A stretch of DNA of 64,000 nucleotides from Sphingobacterium sp. SYP-B4668 (GCF_027627455.1 NZ_CP115483.1:3720001-3784000); one strand, 5' to 3'; positions 38,796 to 48,335 are shown, numbered from the stretch's first letter. Notes: generated from the letters alone by a model not told the origin. Numbers and translations: made by a program.

Positions 38796-40376
38796 TCAAT
38801 GGACGCTGGACATATCAATTTTGTTTTTGCCCTGTTTAATGGTCAGTACAAATGGGACACATATGAGAAATACCAATCCTAGATACAAAAATACATCCAT
38901 GTAAGAGAGTACTGCCGCCTGCTTTGTAACCGAAAGATCTAAAAGCTGATGGGCCTTAGCAAGTGCCTCATTAGAACTGAATCCCTTCGACATGAAATTC
39001 ATTTGCATCTGCTCCACCCGTTGTTGAACCTCAAAACTAGTAGCGTCCAAATGCGAAATCAGGTTAACCCGGTGCTTTTGTGAATCTCTAGAGATAAAGG
39101 TAGTAATCAGTGCAATACCAAATGACCCACCCAATTGACGCATCATCCCTGTGAAGGCAGCCCCCTCTCCTATAGATTTTCCCTGTAAAGTTGACAGTGA
39201 CAAGGTCATCACAGGCACGAATAGTAATCCCAAACCTACCCCACGAACAATCAAAGGCCAAAACATATGCTCAGAGCCTGTATCATTAGTCAAGATACCA
39301 TACATGAAAAATGAAAAGCCAAAAAAGATACACAACCCCAGAGCCACCATATATTTCTGTGGTACACCAGCTTGAATCATCTTACCAATAAATGGCATCA
39401 TCAATCCGGTCATTATAGAACTAGGAATCAACAGTAATCCAGCATCCGTAGCGGACCAACCTAGAATCGATTGAGTGTATATCGGAATAATAAAGGTGGA
39501 GCCAAACAATCCAAACCCTAATATAAAACTCATGATTGTCCCCACTTGTAAATTCTTATCCTTCAATACCCGAAGATTAACAATCGGATTTTTATAGGTC
39601 AACTCACGCCAGATGAAGAAAAACAGGCCAAAGAAAGACAGCACCGACAATGTCAGAATCGTATTGTTCTCAAACCAATCATCTTGTTGGCCATGCTCCA
39701 ATACATATTGCAAGGACCCAATAAACATGATCAAAAATACCACGCCCCACCAATCCACTTCACTAGCTGACTGCTTTTTGCCATACTTCGGACTTCTAAC
39801 AAAAGAAAGCGTCAAAAGAGTTGCAATAATTCCCAAAGGTACATTAATATAAAAGATATAAGGCCAAGAGTATTCATCCACAATATATCCTCCCAACGGC
39901 GGCCCCAAAGTTGGCCCAACAATGACCCCCATACCATAAATAGCCTGCGCCATACTTCTTTTTTCCGGTGGATAACTCTCAGTGATAATCGTTTGTGCGG
40001 TCACTAATAGAGCCCCGCCCCCCATCCCTTGAATAAATCTAAAAAATACTAATTCCCAGATATTGGTTGCATTACCGCACAAAAAAGAAGCGACCGTAAA
40101 GAGAATGATAGAAGCTGCAAAATAATTCCGTCTCCCAAACTGTTGCGACAACCAACTGGTCATAGGAATGACAATTACATTAGCGATAGCATATGCTGTA
40201 ATAACCCACGCCACATCAGTCAAGGTTGCTCCCAAAGAACCTTTCATGTCATTCAGCGCAACATTGACAATGGTGGTATCCACGATTTCCAATAAGGCAC
40301 ACAACACGGCTGTTATGGTAATGACTACGCGACGGAAACCATATTCAACCAGACTATCCTGCTGTATTATTTCCAT
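38796..40376 (-). CDS. EmrB/QacA-type MFS drug exporter
   Basis: 526 residues with about 14 membrane helices. LLEIVDTTIVNVALNDMKGS is the DHA2 start with the embedded Asp, SQQFGRRNYF motif A, and FRFIQGMGGGALLVTAQTII motif B. GVIVGPTLGPPLGGYIVDEY is motif C of antiporters. It pairs with the membrane fusion protein and TolC-like gene as a tripartite pump. Stop and start are close to the EmrA-like gene (2 bp), so they are translationally linked. The gene is the last in a TetR-led operon. Confidence 0.93.
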   Translation of the reverse strand: MEIIQQDSLVEYGFRRVVITITAVLCALLEIVDTTIVNVALNDMKGSLGATLTDVAWVITAYAIANVIVIPMTSWLSQQFGRRNYFAASIILFTVASFLCGNATNIWELVFFRFIQGMGGGALLVTAQTIITESYPPEKRSMAQAIYGMGVIVGPTLGPPLGGYIVDEYSWPYIFYINVPLGIIATLLTLSFVRSPKYGKKQSASEVDWWGVVFLIMFIGSLQYVLEHGQQDDWFENNTILTLSVLSFFGLFFFIWRELTYKNPIVNLRVLKDKNLQVGTIMSFILGFGLFGSTFIIPIYTQSILGWSATDAGLLLIPSSIMTGLMMPFIGKMIQAGVPQKYMVALGLCIFFGFSFFMYGILTNDTGSEHMFWPLIVRGVGLGLLFVPVMTLSLSTLQGKSIGEGAAFTGMMRQLGGSFGIALITTFISRDSQKHRVNLISHLDATSFEVQQRVEQMQMNFMSKGFSSNEALAKAHQLLDLSVTKQAAVLSYMDVFLYLGLVFLICVPFVLTIKQGKNKIDMSSVH

Positions 40377-40378
40377 AA

Positions 40379-41470
40379 CTATTGTACATGAACATCCACA
40401 TCTGCATTCAACCCCGGACGCAGCAATGCTATTTTATCTTTTGGATTTTTCTCCGTTAATTTAATCTTGACAGGGAGACGTTGCACCGTTTTCACAAAGT
40501 TACCAGTAGCATTGTCTGGGGGCAATAATGAGAAGCGCGAACCCGTAGCCGGAGAGAACGAGTTAATCTCCCCTTCAAATTCCATATCTGGAAAAGCATC
40601 CACCCTAATGCTCACAAGCTGCCCTGTGCGCATTTTATTCAATTGCGTTTCTTTAAAATTTGCAACCACCCACGTTTCCGTATTATCAACTATATAGAAC
40701 AAGGATTGACCTGGATTAATCATCTGACCAGGTTGTATTTTGATATTTGATACCTGACCGTCTACGGACGCCAATACCGCTGCATATGACAAATTTAGCT
40801 TTGCTGCATCCAACACCGCTTTAGCCCGCCCTATATTTGCTTGAGCTACGGAAGTTTGCTTAGAAGCCACAGTTGTCTTACTGATCACAGCATGACGTTG
40901 CGAAGTACTGGCGTTGCGCTGTTCCTGTAAGATTTCAACTTGCTTTTCGGCTTCCAATTTAGCCGTCAATGCCTGTTCATATTGCTGCTTAGTAATAGAA
41001 TGATTTTTGTATAGATTCTCATAGCGAGCAAAATCATTATTGGCCTGCTCTGCGCGTATCTCAGCAGCATCCACGCTACCAACGCTAGATTTAATACTCG
41101 CATCCGATATGGCAACATTTGCTGAAGAAGCAAACACATCTGCCTTTGAAACCTCCAAAGAACTCTCAGCCGCAAGCAATGCAGCCTGCGCTTCCTGCAC
41201 CTTTACCATAAAATCTTGAGGTTCGATAGTAAATAACGTGTCTCCCTTCTTCACTATATCATTGTCATGAACAAACACCTTGGATACATACCCACCTACA
41301 CGAGAAATGATTGGATTCATATTTTTATCCACTTGGGCATCATCCGTACGTTCATGCGCCTGACCATGAATGTATTTGTAAGTACCATAGCCTCCACCCA
41401 AAACGACTAGAGCCGTTAGAATGATGACAAACTTCTTGTTTGATTTTTTGACTTCTTTATTATTTTCCAT
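40379..41470 (-). CDS. EmrA/HlyD-type membrane fusion protein
   Basis: 363 residues: a short cytoplasmic tail, one membrane helix (FVIILTALVVLGGGYGTYKY), then the split biotinyl-lipoyl domain (VSKVFVHDNDIVKKGDTLFTI and later ASVDGQVSNIKIQPGQMINPGQ), a helical hairpin of about 90 residues and a beta-barrel part (VVANFKETQLNKMRTGQLV). It joins the inner-membrane EmrB-like carrier to the outer-membrane channel. TolC-like stop lies 5 bp upstream. Confidence 0.93.
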   Translation of the reverse strand: MENNKEVKKSNKKFVIILTALVVLGGGYGTYKYIHGQAHERTDDAQVDKNMNPIISRVGGYVSKVFVHDNDIVKKGDTLFTIEPQDFMVKVQEAQAALLAAESSLEVSKADVFASSANVAISDASIKSSVGSVDAAEIRAEQANNDFARYENLYKNHSITKQQYEQALTAKLEAEKQVEILQEQRNASTSQRHAVISKTTVASKQTSVAQANIGRAKAVLDAAKLNLSYAAVLASVDGQVSNIKIQPGQMINPGQSLFYIVDNTETWVVANFKETQLNKMRTGQLVSIRVDAFPDMEFEGEINSFSPATGSRFSLLPPDNATGNFVKTVQRLPVKIKLTEKNPKDKIALLRPGLNADVDVHVQ

Positions 41471-41475
41471 AACTA

Positions 41476-42780
41476 TTATTTCTGAATTAGTTGACCATTG
41501 GTAAAAAGCAGATCATAGTACCTCTCGACCGTATTCGCCTTACCAATAGCTTGGTTGATTCTGCTTTGTAACTGTTGTACATCTGCTTCCAATAAATCAT
41601 CGGTATCAGCTACCCCATTATCATACTTATCTTTTACGATCCTAAAGTTTTCATTCGCTTGGTTCACGGCCTCCCCATACACCATATCCTGTGCCTTAGC
41701 TAATTTGTAATTTTCATTGGCCTGTTGCACCTCGACCTTTATTTGATCATTTAGTAGCCTCATATTATCCTCCACCTCGCGCACCCTGTTTCTGGCTACA
41801 TTTACATCACGCTTATTTTTGTACAATGCGCTCAAGTTATAAGACACTCCTACTCCAATGTTCATCGCGTTTTTAACCGTAATGACATTTTTAACGTCCA
41901 TAGCTGTATAACCGCCTGTCGCAAACAGCGTGGGATAATTGGCAGCCTGTATGATTTTTACATGATTGAGTGCAACGTCGTGCTGTGCTTCTACGGCCTT
42001 CAAATCCGAACGATGTGTAATCGCATTGTCCTCGGAGGCGGGCAAAATAGGGGAATTTATCTCCGCTAGGTCTACTCGGTCAAATTCAGTTCCATCTTCC
42101 AATTTCAAAAAATTGACTAACTGATAATTCATCACCTTCACGTTTTTCCGCGCTTCCTGCTGAGCCACTAAATAATTGGATAGTTGTAATTCCGCTTTTA
42201 ATAAATCATTTCGTGCTATCACACCATTAGTCTCCATCGCCTTAAAGTCCATCACACGCTGAGTGGCCCGCTTGATATTCTCTTCGATAAGCAAAGTGGT
42301 CTGCTGGGCTTTGTACAGATTAAGATACAGGGACAATGCTCTTTTAGCTAGTTGTTCTTTAGTAGCCTGTGCAGTCCATTGCTCAGCTTTAAGAGCATTT
42401 TCAGAAGCGTGTATGCTCTCCATGATTTTCCCCCCAGTATAAATTGGCATATTGACCGTCGCCCTTCCCAGTATCAACTGGTTGGCTTTAATATCTGGAG
42501 CCTCGCCAGATTCGCTTAGCGGTATCTTAAAATTGATATCCGGAGTAGTCATCAACATGTATTGACCACTGATTTGCGCCTCTGGAAGTTGACTGTTCTT
42601 TGCAGACTTTACTTCCAGTCTGCGACTTTCAATTTTAGTGTCAGACAAACGCGCCTCTGTACTCTGCGTACTGGCCAAGCGAATGATTTCTTCCAATGCA
42701 ATCTTCCGCCTTTCTTGCGAATGGCCTACCAAATGGGTAAACAACATAAGTGTGCCTAGCCCTAGTAATTTGTATTTCAT
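41476..42780 (-). CDS. TolC-family outer membrane channel
   Basis: 434 residues with a signal peptide (MKYKLLGLGTLMLFTHLVGHSQ). Two halves of long helices with VKSAKNSQLPEAQISGQY and later HVKIIQAANYPTLFATGGY are the duplicated OEP motif of TolC. Trimers form a tunnel through the outer membrane. The late DKYDNGVADTDDLLEADVQQLQ is also typical. It is the second gene of the TetR-TolC-EmrA-EmrB unit; 85 bp separate it from the TetR gene. Confidence 0.93.
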   Translation of the reverse strand: MKYKLLGLGTLMLFTHLVGHSQERRKIALEEIIRLASTQSTEARLSDTKIESRRLEVKSAKNSQLPEAQISGQYMLMTTPDINFKIPLSESGEAPDIKANQLILGRATVNMPIYTGGKIMESIHASENALKAEQWTAQATKEQLAKRALSLYLNLYKAQQTTLLIEENIKRATQRVMDFKAMETNGVIARNDLLKAELQLSNYLVAQQEARKNVKVMNYQLVNFLKLEDGTEFDRVDLAEINSPILPASEDNAITHRSDLKAVEAQHDVALNHVKIIQAANYPTLFATGGYTAMDVKNVITVKNAMNIGVGVSYNLSALYKNKRDVNVARNRVREVEDNMRLLNDQIKVEVQQANENYKLAKAQDMVYGEAVNQANENFRIVKDKYDNGVADTDDLLEADVQQLQSRINQAIGKANTVERYYDLLFTNGQLIQK

Positions 42781-42865
42781 CTACTTTGATTTTCTTTTGA
42801 TAGTTGATGAGCACTTCCGTTATTCAACAGCTCAGCTTCATCTACTTTTTGGGTGCTCCCTCTTT

Positions 42866-43498
42866 TTATACACTGTTTGGGTCAGATGTATAGGTGAGCA
42901 ATGCTCTAATATTTTTTTGTAAATAACAAACTACCTCGTTTTCGATGTAATTGGAATACTCTTCATCGGAAGTCAATCCCAACATTGTTTTAAGAAATAA
43001 ACTGTTCATTTGAAAATTCATAAAAGTCCCCATTAGTGTCGCATGGATGTGAATACAACTATTTCCACCTTGAAATATTCCTTGGTTCACTCCCTCTTGG
43101 ACAATATCTTCAATGACCTTAAGATTATGATATTTGAGTTCCTTGAATGATTCGGAAAGAAGCAATTTTCGCTTAATAGTTGATTCAACAGCGATTACCT
43201 GGTATAACCCCCGGTTTGAATTCATGGATTTAACGTATAGCTCAATCATCTTCTCCAGCTTTTCCAGCGGAGATGCTATCCCAATAAGGACGGCTGCATT
43301 CATTTTAAAATTTTCAACCCTGACATTAATCAAGGTATCTAACAATCCTTCCTTCGAACCAAAGTAGTAATTAATCATCGCAACATTTACGTTGGCCTCA
43401 CTGGCAATATCTCGTACTGAAGTACCATCAAACCCCTTTATAGAAAATAGATTCTCGGCGACATTCAGTATTTCCAGTTGCTTGTCATTAATATCCAT
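42866..43498 (-). CDS. TetR-family regulator of the efflux operon
   Basis: 210 residues. The N-terminal helix-turn-helix is clear: ILNVAENLFSIKGFDGTSVR then DIASEANVNVAMINYYFGSK. The remainder is the ligand-binding helical domain. It is the first gene of the efflux operon, and its promoter overlaps two perfect 16-bp repeats (43527-43559), so autorepression with relief by a pump substrate is the natural model. Confidence 0.93.
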   Translation of the reverse strand: MDINDKQLEILNVAENLFSIKGFDGTSVRDIASEANVNVAMINYYFGSKEGLLDTLINVRVENFKMNAAVLIGIASPLEKLEKMIELYVKSMNSNRGLYQVIAVESTIKRKLLLSESFKELKYHNLKVIEDIVQEGVNQGIFQGGNSCIHIHATLMGTFMNFQMNSLFLKTMLGLTSDEEYSNYIENEVVCYLQKNIRALLTYTSDPNSV

Positions 43499-43521
43499 AT
43501 CGCGATTATTTTTTTACGGGA

Positions 43522-43559
43522 CAAAATTAAACAAACGTTTAATTTAAACAAACGTTTAA
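43522..43559 (-). promoter_or_regulatory. Promoter overlapped by a doubled operator
   Basis: Two perfect copies of TTAAACAAACGTTTAA at 43527-43542 and 43544-43559, each centred on the palindrome AAACGTTT, with one base between them. On the minus strand, TAATTTTG (43522-43529) is a -7 box partly inside the first copy. TTTG inside the second copy lies 19 bases upstream, the ideal -33 position. A dimer on either copy should block RNA polymerase. The TetR start is 23 bp downstream. Confidence 0.75.
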
Positions 43560-43591
43560 ATACTTTTTTTCAAAACTCCTTACATTGAAAT

Positions 43592-43630
43592 GAAAAAGGG
43601 CACCTCTAAAATATAGAGATGCCCTTTTTC
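43592..43630. terminator. Terminator between TetR region and beta-barrel gene
   Basis: A 16-bp stem with one mismatch (GAAAAAGGGCACCTCT against AGAGATGCCCTTTTTC), a 7-base loop, and A/T runs in both arms. Placed after the beta-barrel gene on the minus strand. Confidence 0.85.
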
Positions 43631-43647
43631 TCAATAACCTAATATGA

Positions 43648-44211
43648 TTAATTCAGTAGGATACCCACAGAGACGTTAAATGCTTGGTGCTGAAAATCTA
43701 TCGCTCTTTTTTTTAGTTGTTGATAAGCATATGTAGCGGAAACGGTAAACTTTGGGGCCCCACCTAAGTCAAGCACGTAAAAAAAGCCGCCTTTAAACAT
43801 AACTCCTTGATGGTACCGCAGAGCAATACTAGGTGCATAGCCAAAATTGGCTAACAGTCCTATAGAAGACTGCTCTCCAACGACCCCAAAAGGAAGTCTA
43901 CCATCTATGAATATAGGAAAAGTATTGGTCTCGAATGGATAGCTACGCTGATCGGCATTATGCGGATCATTTGTTTGATAGTCTCCTTTAAAGGTCTCAT
44001 TGCCCACACCTAAGCCAAGATAAGCCTTTTGGTTAAAATTCTTGCCCATAATAAAATGAAGCGAGTAACCATTAAATGCACCTTTATAGCCTTCGTTACT
44101 AAACCCAAAAGTACCACCTCCTTGTAGCACCGTGTATAAGGAAGATTGTGCTGAAGCGGCATAGACGACAAAAAAAGTGCAAACCAATAGCAAAAGAAAT
44201 CTCTTATTCAT
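43648..44211 (-). CDS. Small outer-membrane beta-barrel protein, unassigned
   Basis: 187 residues with a signal peptide (MNKRFLLLLVCTFFVVYAASAQ). About eight beta strands and a terminal VGILLN suggest a small outer-membrane barrel of the OmpA/OmpW-like kind. Its ATG lies one base after the holA stop, so the genes are translationally coupled, a neighbourly rather than functional link. The function is unknown. Confidence 0.7.
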   Translation of the reverse strand: MNKRFLLLLVCTFFVVYAASAQSSLYTVLQGGGTFGFSNEGYKGAFNGYSLHFIMGKNFNQKAYLGLGVGNETFKGDYQTNDPHNADQRSYPFETNTFPIFIDGRLPFGVVGEQSSIGLLANFGYAPSIALRYHQGVMFKGGFFYVLDLGGAPKFTVSATYAYQQLKKRAIDFQHQAFNVSVGILLN

Positions 44212-44212
44212 C

Positions 44213-45217
44213 TTAATTTAAAATTTTGAAAACCATCTCTCTCAATACGTCCTCTGTCGACGTATTGCTACCAACGTTCATACCTTTCGAGCATAAATCA
44301 GCATTCTTGAGACAATTGATAATGTCAAATGTTTTTCTGCGATTATAGTTTCGCGCGGCCAATTCGTACTCCTTCAAAAAAAACGGATGAATGCCTAGTT
44401 CCTTCGCTGCAGAAGACTTGTCTGTGAGGTAATGATATTTCAATATCTTTGTAAAATACCCTCCCATAGCACCTAATACCACCACGAGCGGATTATTTTT
44501 AGGATTGGCAGCAAAATAATCAACAATTTGATAAGCTTTTAGTGCATTCCGCTTAGCAAGTGCCGTATTCAATTCGAATACATTAAAATCTTTGGATATT
44601 CCGATATTTCGCTCTATATCCATAGCGCCGATTTCCTGCGTTTTGGGCACATTGAGCATCAATTTATCTAACTCATTGGATATTTTGGATAAATCTGTCC
44701 CCAAATATTCTGCCATCATTGCTGCAGCCTGAGGATGTATATTCCACCCCTTATCCTTAACATACCCATTAATCCACGCTCCTATCTTATCCTCGTACAA
44801 TTTACTGGATTCAACAACCTCGCCAACCTTTTCAATAAGCTTGTATAATTTTTTTCGTTTATCAAACTTACCATACTTATAGTTCAATACGAGTATAGTA
44901 CTAGGTGTTACGTGCTCCACATATTGTTGCAAGAGCTCCTCTCCTTGTTTCCATTTTAGATCTTGCGCTTCCTTGACAATAATCACTTGATAATCGCTTA
45001 ACATAGGATAGCGTTTGGCAGCATTTACCATAGTGACGATATCAGCATCTTTCCCATAAAGAATCGTCTGATCAAACCCCTTTTGGGCGTCATCTAGTAC
45101 ATTATTCTCGATAGCATCGCTGATCAAATCAATAAAATAGGGCTCTTCCCCATGTAGCAAGTAGATAGGTTTGAGCTTTTTATTCCTGATGTCTGAAAGA
45201 ATAGGATTTACATTCAT
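44213..45217 (-). CDS. holA: DNA polymerase III delta subunit
   Basis: 334 residues. PIYLLHGEEPYFIDLISDAI is the family start (a P-loop-like region), and the middle contains YLGTDLSKISNELDKL and the clamp-loader collar at the end. Delta opens the sliding clamp in the clamp loader. Length is normal. A TATTTTTG box ends six bases before its ATG and is back-to-back with that of the HSDR_N gene. Confidence 0.93.
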   Translation of the reverse strand: MNVNPILSDIRNKKLKPIYLLHGEEPYFIDLISDAIENNVLDDAQKGFDQTILYGKDADIVTMVNAAKRYPMLSDYQVIIVKEAQDLKWKQGEELLQQYVEHVTPSTILVLNYKYGKFDKRKKLYKLIEKVGEVVESSKLYEDKIGAWINGYVKDKGWNIHPQAAAMMAEYLGTDLSKISNELDKLMLNVPKTQEIGAMDIERNIGISKDFNVFELNTALAKRNALKAYQIVDYFAANPKNNPLVVVLGAMGGYFTKILKYHYLTDKSSAAKELGIHPFFLKEYELAARNYNRRKTFDIINCLKNADLCSKGMNVGSNTSTEDVLREMVFKILN

Positions 45218-45223
45218 GTTCTA

Positions 45224-45231
45224 CAAAAATA
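45224..45231 (-). promoter_or_regulatory. TAnnTTTG box touching the holA start
   Basis: TATTTTTG on the minus strand with six bases before the ATG at 45217, consistent with a leaderless or nearly leaderless message. Confidence 0.5.
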
Positions 45232-45294
45232 CAATTTATTAGTACAGGAGACAGTACAGTTTTTTATCAAATTCACTATGTTCAGGAGTTTTCT

Positions 45295-45302
45295 TATCTT
45301 TG
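45295..45302 (+). promoter_or_regulatory. TAnnTTTG box touching the HSDR_N start
   Basis: TATCTTTG with three bases before the ATG at 45306. Its own TTG is in frame and could be misread as an earlier start. Divergent from the holA box, 63 bases apart. Confidence 0.6.
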
Positions 45303-45305
45303 TAT

Positions 45306-45764
45306 ATGTTTACGCCTATCCAGTTAAACTTGCCCCCATATCCCGCGAAATTGACCAAGGAAAATGAGACTGTCTTTATTTTCGATGAATTGCGCAAGAA
45401 AAGATTGGTATTGACTCCTGAGGAGTGGGTGAGACAACATTGGATACATTATCTACACCAACAAAAGAAGTACCCCAAGTCGTTAATGAAAACTGAGGGA
45501 AGTCTCAAGCTGAATACCCTACAAAAAAGAAGCGACCTTCTCATATACAACAGTTTGGGCAAAAAGATAATACTAGCAGAATTCAAGGCGCCCAACGTAA
45601 AAATTACACAAGCCGTATTTGAGCAAATCGCCAACTACAATACCATCCATCAAATTCCGTTATTATTGGTAAGCAATGGTTTAGAACATTTTTATTGTAA
45701 AATCTCATTTGATTCACATTCTTATGAGTTTTTAAAGGAATTGCCAGACTATGACGTCTCCTGA
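45306..45764 (+). CDS. HsdR N-terminal-type (PD-D/ExK) orphan protein
   Basis: 152 residues from the ATG at 45306. LNTLQKRSDLLIYNSLGKK and IILAEFKAPNVKITQAVFEQ contain D77 and the E92-x-K94 pair of the PD-(D/E)xK nuclease fold, as in the HSDR_N_2 family at the front of type I restriction enzymes; QIANYN follows as usual. There is no helicase, methylase or specificity gene, and the orphan form beside holA is common in this phylum as I recall. A nuclease activity is possible but unproven. Confidence 0.85.
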   Translation: MFTPIQLNLPPYPAKLTKENETVFIFDELRKKRLVLTPEEWVRQHWIHYLHQQKKYPKSLMKTEGSLKLNTLQKRSDLLIYNSLGKKIILAEFKAPNVKITQAVFEQIANYNTIHQIPLLLVSNGLEHFYCKISFDSHSYEFLKELPDYDVS

Positions 45765-45856
45765 AGTATTGTTTGCTACATGTAAAACATGCGCAACAAA
45801 GTATACAACATTTAAAATATAATTTTATATTCGTCCTGTAAAAGAAAGTAAGTATT

Positions 45857-46555
45857 ATGAACATAGATAAAAACGAATTCAGAAAATACGCGATTAAGCA
45901 TCATAGAATTGGAAGTCAACATGTCGATAGTTTTATTTCACGTGTTCAACAAAATATGCCGACCAATTTAACGCCCTACATTGTTGAGGAGCGTCAATTG
46001 AACGTCGCCCAGATGGATGTATTCTCGAGACTGATGATGGACCGCATTATCTTCTTGGGGGATGCTGTCACCGATCAAGTCGCAAATATTATTCAGGCTC
46101 AGCTTCTATTTCTACAGTCGACAGATGCCCAACGTGATATCCAGATCTATATCAACTCACCTGGAGGAAGCGTATATGCAGGTCTAGGTATATATGACAC
46201 CATGCAATATATCGCTCCTGATGTAGCGACTATTTGTACCGGCATAGCAGCTTCCATGGGGGCGGTATTATTGGTAGCAGGAGCCAAAGGAAAACGTGCA
46301 GCTTTAAAACACTCACGTGTCATGATTCACCAACCTTCCGGAGGAGCACAAGGTGTTGCTGCAGACATGGAAATCAATTTACGTGAAATGTTGAAGCTGA
46401 AAGAAGAGCTTTACACCATCATTGCCGAACATTCTGGACAATCATATGAATGGGTAGAGAAATCTTCTGATCGTGATTATTGGATGCGTGCTGCTGAAGC
46501 AAAAGAATTTGGTATGGTGGATGAAGTATTGTCCTCCAAAAAAGAAATAAAATAA
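45857..46555 (+). CDS. clpP: ATP-dependent Clp protease proteolytic subunit
   Basis: 232 residues. The catalytic Ser is S133 in GIAASMGAVLL, His is H158 in SRVMIHQPSGG, and the Asp is expected in the SSDRDYWM segment near 207. INSPGGSVYAGLGIYD shapes the substrate groove. The 30 or so residues before RQLNVAQMDVF are a longer N-terminus than in E. coli. Two heptamers form the chamber; ClpX, whose ATG directly follows the ClpP stop, feeds it. Confidence 0.96.
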   Translation: MNIDKNEFRKYAIKHHRIGSQHVDSFISRVQQNMPTNLTPYIVEERQLNVAQMDVFSRLMMDRIIFLGDAVTDQVANIIQAQLLFLQSTDAQRDIQIYINSPGGSVYAGLGIYDTMQYIAPDVATICTGIAASMGAVLLVAGAKGKRAALKHSRVMIHQPSGGAQGVAADMEINLREMLKLKEELYTIIAEHSGQSYEWVEKSSDRDYWMRAAEAKEFGMVDEVLSSKKEIK

Positions 46556-47806
46556 ATGAGCAAAATCAATAACAAAGATACACGCTGTTCATTCTGTGGC
46601 ATCAGCAAAAATGATGCACAGATGCTGATTGCCGGTGATGGAGCACATATCTGTGACCGCTGCGTGATGCAGGCGAACGAGATATTAGCCGAAGAGCTCA
46701 AACAGCGAAAAAGCAAATCTTTACAAACTACTTTAAAGCTCATTCGTCCTCTTGAAATCAAAGAACATCTGGACCAATATGTCATTGGGCAGGACGATGC
46801 TAAAAAAGTAATATCCGTAGCAGTTTATAATCACTATAAGCGCCTCAACCAGAAAGTAGAGAAAGATGATATCGAAATTGAGAAATCAAACCTCATAGTT
46901 GTCGGCGAAACAGGTACAGGAAAGACGCTATTGGCCAAGACAGTTGCCAAAATACTCAATGTCCCCTTTAGTATTGTTGATGCAACAGTCCTGACAGAAG
47001 CAGGATATGTGGGTGAAGATGTTGAAAGCATATTAACCCGTCTACTCCAAGCAGCTGATTATGACGTGGCTTCTGCCGAGAGAGGTATCATCTATATTGA
47101 TGAAATTGACAAAATAGCGCGTAAAAGCGATAACCCTTCGATTACGCGTGATGTTTCAGGCGAGGGCGTACAGCAAGCATTGCTCAAAATCTTAGAAGGC
47201 ACGGTAGTCAATGTTCCACCACAAGGCGGTCGCAAACATCCCGACCAAAAAATGATTGCTGTTAATACCAGCAACATTCTGTTTATATGCGGAGGAGCAT
47301 TTGATGGTATACAGAAAAAAATCGCGAACCGTCTTAGAACACAGACTGTAGGTTACAAGATGCGTGAAGATGACCAAGAGATTGACATGAACAATCTGTA
47401 CAAGTATATCACGCCTCAGGATCTAAAAACATTCGGATTAATTCCCGAATTAATTGGCCGTCTTCCTGTCTTGACTTATTTGAATCCGCTAGACAAAGAG
47501 ACGCTATTGAGCATTTTGACGGAACCAAAAAATGCGTTGATCAAGCAATATAAAAAACTCTTTCACTACGAAGGTATTGAGCTGAAGTTCGACAAGGATG
47601 TTTATCAATTCATTGTAGACAAAGCTGACGAATTTAAACTTGGAGCTCGAGGTCTTCGATCCATCTGTGAAGGTATTATGCTTGACGCTATGTTTGAGAT
47701 TCCGACTCAAAAGGATTTAGTAGTCGACAATATTTTACACATTACCTTGGATTATGCCAAGCAAAAATTCGAAAAATCGGATATTAAAAAATTACACGTC
47801 GCTTAG
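46556..47806 (+). CDS. clpX: ATP-dependent Clp protease ATP-binding subunit
   Basis: 416 residues. The N-terminal zinc-binding domain ([12 protein letters not shown] ... CDRC) is followed by Walker A GETGTGKT (about 117), Walker [12 protein letters not shown], the pore loop GYVGEDVE and RKHPDQKMI (RKH loop) and the sensor II region [13 protein letters not shown]. It unfolds substrates for ClpP. A strong terminator follows. Confidence 0.97.
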   Translation: MSKINNKDTRCSFCGISKNDAQMLIAGDGAHICDRCVMQANEILAEELKQRKSKSLQTTLKLIRPLEIKEHLDQYVIGQDDAKKVISVAVYNHYKRLNQKVEKDDIEIEKSNLIVVGETGTGKTLLAKTVAKILNVPFSIVDATVLTEAGYVGEDVESILTRLLQAADYDVASAERGIIYIDEIDKIARKSDNPSITRDVSGEGVQQALLKILEGTVVNVPPQGGRKHPDQKMIAVNTSNILFICGGAFDGIQKKIANRLRTQTVGYKMREDDQEIDMNNLYKYITPQDLKTFGLIPELIGRLPVLTYLNPLDKETLLSILTEPKNALIKQYKKLFHYEGIELKFDKDVYQFIVDKADEFKLGARGLRSICEGIMLDAMFEIPTQKDLVVDNILHITLDYAKQKFEKSDIKKLHVA

Positions 47807-47809
47807 ATA

Positions 47810-47835
47810 AAAGCCCTCCCAAAAAGAGGGCTTTT
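47810..47835 (+). terminator. Terminator after clpPX
   Basis: A 9-bp stem AAAGCCCTC/GAGGGCTTT with a 7-base loop and a T-run. Confidence 0.92.
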
Positions 47836-48335
47836 TTTATCCAACAATCCTACTCTAGAAAAAAGCAGACAGCCTGACCTGCAGAGATTCCATCTCCAAG
47901 CCCGATTATTCCCAACTTGGACATCATACCTAATGTTCATTATACAACAACAATCACTTGACCTTATATTAACCTAATGGTCACAAAAAATCTGTAACTT
48001 GAAATAAAATCTCAATATAAAACCATTGATACTCAAAAATACATCTATCGGCGTCAGATATATAATTATTATTAAGTACGAAAAGAAATAACTAAATTAA
48101 ACAAAAAAGTAGATGAGCTAGCAAGGCTAAACGGTAGTGTAAAAAATCACAACCCGAGTTCAAATGAACCGTTCATATCTAAAATTTGATTTTTATCACG
48201 CAGGTAAGGGTTATTTTTCGATAGAGACAGCTCATCTCTGCCTTGACGAAAAAATTGTAGAGTTATGAAAGAACGAAGTTTTACGAGATAAACGATACAT
48301 TGAGAGCTAGCATTCATTATTAAAAATATTTACGG
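47836..48335. other. Long intergenic region with possible coding remnants
   Basis: 500 bp with no full gene. A stretch 48076-48189 is open without a start codon and reads EITKLNKKVDELARLNGSVK, helix-like, and ends at a TGA that overlaps a second frame starting at the ATG at 48164 (34 residues, MNRSYLKFDFYHAGKGYFS). Together they could be a frameshifted scrap of a small gene, but no family was recognised. AGATGAGCT (48111-48119) recurs inverted near 48228. No tRNA or known RNA structure is seen. Confidence 0.3.

Noticed and set aside
43527..43559. 16-bp direct repeats as a CRISPR or attachment site
   Set aside because: Only two copies with one base between them, centred on a palindrome and overlapping a promoter; an operator explains them better.
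48111..48240. Inverted 9-bp repeat AGATGAGCT as a structured RNA
   Set aside because: The flanking pairs do not continue in register, so no stable fold is supported.
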